Shown piece after piece: positions 59,005 to 64,000 of a DNA stretch of 64,000 bases. The stretch lies in assembly GCA_015067435.1 (NCBI GenBank), contig SVMM01000019.1:1-64000 (forward strand), written 5' to 3'. A program made the translations under genes and the position numbers. Below the pieces are notes generated by a model. That model saw only the letters and a list, made by a program, of their open reading frames with translations. It was not told the DNA's origin and ran no database searches. The first letter of the stretch is position 1, and each line of letters begins with the position of its first letter. This DNA is from Oscillospiraceae bacterium. GTDB lineage: Bacteria > Bacillota > Clostridia > Oscillospirales > Oscillospiraceae.

Positions 59005-62000
59005 TTATTCAGCCCACTGCGCGTAGAGCGTGACTGCGCCGGAATTCACAGCCGCTTTGAAGGTTTCGAGATTGATAAACTGCTGATGCAGCGTGCGATC
59101 CGGGTTGACGAGGATATTTCTATTTCCGCCTGTCGCCGCGTCGAAGAAGCCCATAAACTTTTCCATGGTCTTTCCTTCGGGCATGAGCTCTGTTTCAATC
59201 ATGGTTCTCAGTTCCTCGTCGCTGATTCCCAGAAGGCTGGCAAACTGGGTCGAGCCGGCCGTCAGGCCAAGCTGGGTGAACGTACCGTCATCATTCTTCT
59301 TGTAGAACTGTCCGTCTTTCAGGCAGTAGTACGGGGATTCATACGGCTCAGCCTTGCCGTCAAGCGTCACGCTCACCTTTTTGTAGACGTTGACCGTTGC
59401 GGAGCTCGCGGGTTCCATAAAGGTGTAGATCGGCTCAGCGGTGCCGACGCGGTACAGCTCGACCTTTACCTCCGTGCTGTAGACGCCGGGGACGATCGTG
59501 CCCGTGGTCACGACCTGCTCATTGGGGAACGGCGTCTTGTTGTTGGTATCCGGCTGGGACGTACGCGTCTCGGTGAAGACGACGCTCCCGTCCTTGCTGT
59601 AGGTCGTCGTTGTCACCCAATAGCATCTGGTCGCACTGTTGTCAAGGCTGAGCAATGCTTCGCCATAGGCATTGACCGCGAACAGATCCGTCGGGCGTCC
59701 ACCCACACCATCGGCGAGATCCCAGTCGCGCGTACCGCCCTGCACGTCAATCACGCCGCTGCTGAGCGTATACTCGAAGGACACTTTCCCCTTTTCTCCC
59801 TCGGTGGTGGGTCTCAAGATTGAAATCACTTCCTGATTCGGTTCAAGTGCATAGCCCAGGAAACTGATCGAGGGCGCCTTTGCGTTGAAGTTTGCCTTTG
59901 TGGTCGTTTCAAACGTGTGGTAGAACACGACAGGCACGTTTGCGAACTTCACAATGCCCTGAACCTCGCAGCTCCAGGGAACCTGCATGTAATAGAGAAT
60001 TTCCACGGTGCAATAGTCCGCCGTAAGATCGCACGCGTTTCCGTCCTTCTCCAAATTAGCCAGGGCACTCATCGCGTCATACTGGGTGAGCTCTGCCAGC
60101 GGGTGATTCTCCGGATAGAGTTCATCGGTGTAGGGGTTCTTGCCATAAGTGGGCACTTTCACCTGAAGATGCGCACCGATCGGCGCCCTGGGGAACCCGC
60201 ACTGGTCGCTGGTTAGGGTCATATACGTAATATTGTCTTCGAGATCCTTCAGAGCAAAGCGGATGTTGTATGCCATTTTTCCCGCGGTCTGCTTCCAGCA
60301 CGCAACCAGATACATTTCCGTTCCACTGACCGCAACGGGCGAGTTCGCGTTGAACGCCAGCTCAAGATTGCCCGGGCTGGTATACTCCAGGCTGGTCGGG
60401 TCGGAGACGCTGACCTGCTGTGCGGTGGCGATACGCCAACCGGCGAACTCAAACGCGTCGCCGTTCTCGTTTGTCACCGTTGCGGGAATACCAAGCTCCT
60501 TGAGCTGCTCATCGATCGTATAGCCGACCAACGTCTTGATGGAAACCTCCTTGGCCTGATTGTAGCGTTCCGTGATCTGAGTTTGGTCGTCCTCCGTGTA
60601 CATCATCGTGTAGCAGTGCACGGTAACCTCGCTGTTCGACCAAATGGCAAAGACCGTCAGGTCACCGGCGGGCATCTTCACGCTGTGTGGGTTCTTGGCA
60701 TCCTCCGGCACGGAACCCTCGTGCGCGATCAGCGTGCCCGTCTGCCACTTGTCGTAAGTCCCGCTGGCGGCTCGGTCGCTCTGCGTGGTGCCGCTTTCCC
60801 ATGTCCACCACTCGCCCTTGCCGTCGCTCCGCGTGTTCCAGCCGACAAAGTGGTAATCCGCGCTCAGATTGATGGGCATGTCGGCGGAAGTCACATCCGG
60901 CAGGCTGTCCAACGTCGCGCCGTACAGATAGGTGTCCTCTTTGTCGTTGAGCAGACCCTTGAAGTACACGTTGTACATCTCGCGCGTGTTGAAGATACTC
61001 ACATTGGCAGGGAGAGAAGCGCCGGAGTATGTACTCGAGAACGAGGTCGTGTTGCCGGTGTTGTACAGATTTGCCGAATACCCGGTGTACTTATTGTTGT
61101 TGTTAAAACCAGTTGCATTGTTTCTGACAACATACTCCGGGTTGAACTTGAACATCTTGCGTTCGTAGTAATCTGAGCCCCAACTGAGCGATTGATTCCC
61201 GTTGAGTTTCGTCCTCAGATTGGTGTCTCGATCGTTATCGGTCTTTTCCAGATAGAAGGAGACATAGTTGCTGGCCGAACTGGTTCTAGTGCCCTTAATA
61301 TTGAAGACCGTTGAACCAGCATAATCATCGTCCTTGATCCAGCTCTCAAAGAAGAAGCCGTCCAGCGTGGTAAGGGTTGAATTGCCTATCACATGATTTT
61401 TGTTCTCGCTCGGATACATTTTCCACAAATACATACCGTTGCCCGGCCAGACATACCCATTCGGCCACTTAGCGCTTTGATAAGTGGAGAACGGTGCCTC
61501 ATACAGGCCGACAAAGGTGGGAAGTGTGGCGACCTTCATCAGGCCGCCGTCCTGCCAGCTGTATCCTCTGTCGTCGCCGGTGCCGGTTCGCGTCAGGGCA
61601 TTTACCTCGGTCGTGGTGTAGAACGGGATCAGGACACAGTGCGAGGGACTTCCGCTGATGGGAACCAGCTGTCCAAAGACATAATTCGAGCCGCCCGTTC
61701 TATAGTAGAATATATCTTCGTGTTCACTGGCAAGGAGTTTGGTTTCCAGCGAAGAGTCCTTTGTATACCATCCGTCCGTTGTTGCATCATCAAAATACTT
61801 GTCAAAAGCCTTGTCAAAATCGGACGTAAATTCATCAATGACAGCATTATTGTCGATCACATAGATCTTGCAGTCGGTGCCATACAGTTTTTTCGTGAAT
61901 TTACCGCTGCTGCCGGAAATACTCTGCTGAATATATCCGCCGTACGGCAGCACACCGCCTGTTTTGGGCGCCTGATCGGAAAAGCTGCCCGATTCCATCA

Positions 62001-64000
62001 AGAAGTTGAACGTAATTTTGTTTCGGGTGAAGTACAGCTTGATAACCGCAGTGTTGGAGCCGCCCACCTCAAAATCAAAGTCGTAATATTTTACGCCTTT
62101 ATCGTCCGTGAATTCGCTCTTGGCGCTGTTGTAGGTCAGCTGCGGGCATTTCTTCGTGCCGTCGTCCTTATTCAGATATTCACGCGGATCATCTTTGCTG
62201 TTGATCGTATGCAGGCACGTCCTTTTGGTATCTTTGTACACCTTATTCATCAGTTCGGAGTACGTGTTATTCGCCACCTTCGTATAGTTAGAGACGGTCA
62301 CCTCCTTGTCGATGAAATAGTAGTTGTACAGATAGTAGTGCTCGGTTCCCTTCGTGGCCGCGTCCACCGGATCCGTAACGTCCTGAACATAGATCTCCAG
62401 ACGGATCTTCGCCATTGTCACCGGCTCCCACTGCGCCACCGCGATGTAGTCGCCCGGTTGCATCAGCTTATTCTCTACCACATAGCCGTAATTCGTCGTA
62501 TCGGACGCATTCATATTGACCGTAAGCTTAAGATCCGGATCAGCACCGGCTTTGTAGTTTTCGATCTTGTACAGATACCACCCGGAAAGCTGATAGTTCA
62601 TGCGGAACACAGTGTCCGCGGGGATGTCCGTAATGCCGTCCAGATTGGTGGCGCCGCTCGCCTTAAACTTCGCGGTGATATCGTAGCCGCGCTTCAGGCA
62701 GTCCTTCAGAAGCTTGCCATAATACACGGGGAGCGGCTCGATAACGCCCGTTCTGGAGGTGCCGTCGTAGTAGATACCGCCGTTAAGGTCAAAGTTGAGC
62801 GTGTACTCGTCGCGCTCATAGAAAACACTCAACGGGTTGGTCGCCATCGTAGAGGGGTCGACGATCGTGTTCTCGATCTTCTTGAGCGTAAAGCCGTCGA
62901 ATTTGAGCGCACTGACGTAAGGCCACACCGAAACACCCTGCGGGAAGTTCATTGCGACGACCGCTTTGTACTTATTCGTAACGCTGTCGATGTTCGTATA
63001 ATCGACGTTGTCGTAGTCGATCGCGGTGGTATCATCCACGTACTGCACGTCTTTCAGCTTGGTGTTGATCTGCTGGGCAAGCTGCGCAAGCGTCTTTTCG
63101 GCGTCCTCATACTTATCCGAGCCGGTCGTGGAGTGCAGGAAGTAGAAATTGCCCGTAACGGGGACGGGGCGCGAATCGAACAGCACGCTGTAGGTATACG
63201 CCTTGGAGATATCGACCGTGACCTTGCGATTGGTGTAGTCGGCAATGGAGATTTTCTTCATCTCATCGCTGGTAAACGGCGTTTTGCTGTCCTTAAAGCC
63301 CCAGATCGGCGCAATGCCCGTGTAGGCTTCGGTATAGTACGTCTTCAGTATTTCGTCAGTAATGATCTCGAAGTCAGGTTCGCCCTTATCATTCTCAAGC
63401 TTGTCAAGCGTCAGCGTCTTGTAGGGATAATCGGGTTCGTTGCGCTCGACAATGGGGTCGACCTCATAGACATAGATGGGGTGCGGGATGCGGTCGGCGT
63501 AATAGTAGCGATCCAGATACTTCTGGGTAGTCATCGTCAGATCCGGGTTGCCGACGCTGTCCTGGAAATTCTCGACCTCAAAGCGGTTGTAGAGGATAAC
63601 AACGTCGAACCGCTGCGTCTCACGATAGAGCGCATAGAGCTTATCCGCGCTGGCGGGGAGAGTCACCTTCTCGTTCTGCGTATTCGGATCTTCGGGAAGG
63701 GTGCTGCTCAGCGCAGTCTGTCCCTGCACCGACGCAATTCTCGTGGTGTCATCCTCGATGTTTGTGACATACCACCAATATTTCTTGGAGATCTTCAGGT
63801 TCGAAGTATTGTCGATCGCGTTCGCCCAGTCGTCGGCATGTGCCTCGGCTTCCCTGATCTGTGCCGCTGTGAACCAGCCGACAAAGACCTGATCCTGCGC
63901 GAGACGCGAATCCGCTCTCGCCAGCACGACAGAGCCGTTGCGATAGCCGTCGAAGGTATCGATCGTGGAGATACTCGCCGTCTCGCCCGTACCGCCGAGC
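59005..64000 (-). CDS. Giant InlB-repeat surface protein of the pilus locus (partial)
   Basis: At least 1664 residues are in the window; the frame is open to the right edge, so the N-terminus is missing. The visible part has a series of InlB/Listeria-Bacteroides repeats and longer beta modules: LYALYRETQRFDVVILYNRF, EYTLNFDLNGGIYYDGTSRT, YHFVGWNTRSDGKGEWWTWE, VTVHCYTMMYTEDDQTQITE and a final NSGAVTLYAQWAE. It ends four bases before the frame of the PilX-like protein. No sortase motif, SLH or membrane anchor is at the C-terminus, so retention via the pilus (N-terminal prepilin signal off the window, or minor pilins) is the likely mode. Function as an adhesin is inference. Confidence 0.85.
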   Translation of the reverse strand, partial: LGGTGETASISTIDTFDGYRNGSVVLARADSRLAQDQVFVGWFTAAQIREAEAHADDWANAIDNTSNLKISKKYWWYVTNIEDDTTRIASVQGQTALSSTLPEDPNTQNEKVTLPASADKLYALYRETQRFDVVILYNRFEVENFQDSVGNPDLTMTTQKYLDRYYYADRIPHPIYVYEVDPIVERNEPDYPYKTLTLDKLENDKGEPDFEIITDEILKTYYTEAYTGIAPIWGFKDSKTPFTSDEMKKISIADYTNRKVTVDISKAYTYSVLFDSRPVPVTGNFYFLHSTTGSDKYEDAEKTLAQLAQQINTKLKDVQYVDDTTAIDYDNVDYTNIDSVTNKYKAVVAMNFPQGVSVWPYVSALKFDGFTLKKIENTIVDPSTMATNPLSVFYERDEYTLNFDLNGGIYYDGTSRTGVIEPLPVYYGKLLKDCLKRGYDITAKFKASGATNLDGITDIPADTVFRMNYQLSGWYLYKIENYKAGADPDLKLTVNMNASDTTNYGYVVENKLMQPGDYIAVAQWEPVTMAKIRLEIYVQDVTDPVDAATKGTEHYYLYNYYFIDKEVTVSNYTKVANNTYSELMNKVYKDTKRTCLHTINSKDDPREYLNKDDGTKKCPQLTYNSAKSEFTDDKGVKYYDFDFEVGGSNTAVIKLYFTRNKITFNFLMESGSFSDQAPKTGGVLPYGGYIQQSISGSSGKFTKKLYGTDCKIYVIDNNAVIDEFTSDFDKAFDKYFDDATTDGWYTKDSSLETKLLASEHEDIFYYRTGGSNYVFGQLVPISGSPSHCVLIPFYTTTEVNALTRTGTGDDRGYSWQDGGLMKVATLPTFVGLYEAPFSTYQSAKWPNGYVWPGNGMYLWKMYPSENKNHVIGNSTLTTLDGFFFESWIKDDDYAGSTVFNIKGTRTSSASNYVSFYLEKTDNDRDTNLRTKLNGNQSLSWGSDYYERKMFKFNPEYVVRNNATGFNNNNKYTGYSANLYNTGNTTSFSSTYSGASLPANVSIFNTREMYNVYFKGLLNDKEDTYLYGATLDSLPDVTSADMPINLSADYHFVGWNTRSDGKGEWWTWESGTTQSDRAASGTYDKWQTGTLIAHEGSVPEDAKNPHSVKMPAGDLTVFAIWSNSEVTVHCYTMMYTEDDQTQITERYNQAKEVSIKTLVGYTIDEQLKELGIPATVTNENGDAFEFAGWRIATAQQVSVSDPTSLEYTSPGNLELAFNANSPVAVSGTEMYLVACWKQTAGKMAYNIRFALKDLEDNITYMTLTSDQCGFPRAPIGAHLQVKVPTYGKNPYTDELYPENHPLAELTQYDAMSALANLEKDGNACDLTADYCTVEILYYMQVPWSCEVQGIVKFANVPVVFYHTFETTTKANFNAKAPSISFLGYALEPNQEVISILRPTTEGEKGKVSFEYTLSSGVIDVQGGTRDWDLADGVGGRPTDLFAVNAYGEALLSLDNSATRCYWVTTTTYSKDGSVVFTETRTSQPDTNNKTPFPNEQVVTTGTIVPGVYSTEVKVELYRVGTAEPIYTFMEPASSATVNVYKKVSVTLDGKAEPYESPYYCLKDGQFYKKNDDGTFTQLGLTAGSTQFASLLGISDEELRTMIETELMPEGKTMEKFMGFFDAATGGNRNILVNPDRTLHQQFINLETFKAAVNSGAVTLYAQWAE

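Noticed and set aside
1-64000. CRISPR array, prophage or rRNA operon
   Set aside because: No regularly spaced repeats, phage structural genes or rRNA sequences were seen in the window.

Overview
The window looks like a chromosomal segment of a GC-rich, gut-type Clostridia (Oscillospiraceae-like Bacillota). The basis is the gene order rplU-prp-rpmA with a Prp-cleaved L27, obg nearby, sigma-A promoters of the TTGACA-17-TATAAT type with AGGAGG ribosome sites, SLH and InlB-repeat surface proteins, and a Gram-positive type IV pilus locus. This assignment is inferred from gene content, not from a database match.

Layout. 1-11.4 kb is accessory: the start of a membrane sensor, a frameshifted secreted cysteine peptidase, two tandem paralogs of an unrecognised family, and two internally deleted IS1182-like copies in opposite orientation. 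The IS copies flank a surface operon (membrane protein, family 2 glycosyltransferase, SLH protein) and a remnant of a GH13 alpha-glucosidase. 11.4-20.4 kb is a co-directional minus-strand block: a GGDEF protein, a DUF4157 protein with an HExxH motif, a YbjN-like (chaperone-fold) protein, a STAS/RsbW/PP2C partner-switching module in which STAS-RsbW is duplicated and one STAS is eroded, and a lipoprotein. tRNA-Gln(CUG) follows. 20.7-40.9 kb is mostly housekeeping: cardiolipin synthase, nicotinate phosphoribosyltransferase, DegV, L21/Prp/L27, a GNAT enzyme, an ECF sigma/anti-sigma pair, a second PLD protein, Obg with a 56-residue ORF, a CAP-domain protein, a response regulator with a large hybrid histidine kinase, an FAD/Rieske oxidoreductase, an E2-like acyltransferase, and serC-serA.

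41-64 kb is dominated by surface filaments. A remarkable 1040-residue protein carries a type IV prepilin N-terminus, nine InlB-type repeats and a C-terminal Hint (hedgehog/intein-like) domain. It sits between serA and a tandem-OB-fold gene, flanked by an exact 30-bp direct repeat. After a GH1 homologue lacking its nucleophile and glmS comes a complete type IV pilus set on the minus strand: pilB, pilT, pilC, pilin, an unknown membrane protein, pilD, pilM, pilN, pilO. Upstream of it is a second block of three minor pilins and a giant InlB-repeat protein that runs off the window.

How parts may work together (inference): PilD would process all prepilins, including the pilin-InlB-Hint protein. PilB carries an MshEN domain of the kind that binds c-di-GMP, which could link the pilus to the GGDEF protein. 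The DUF4157/YbjN/partner-switching block resembles a regulated effector module without its delivery machine. The strongest candidates for something undescribed are the pilin-InlB-Hint fusion and the DUF4157-YbjN-partner-switch block.
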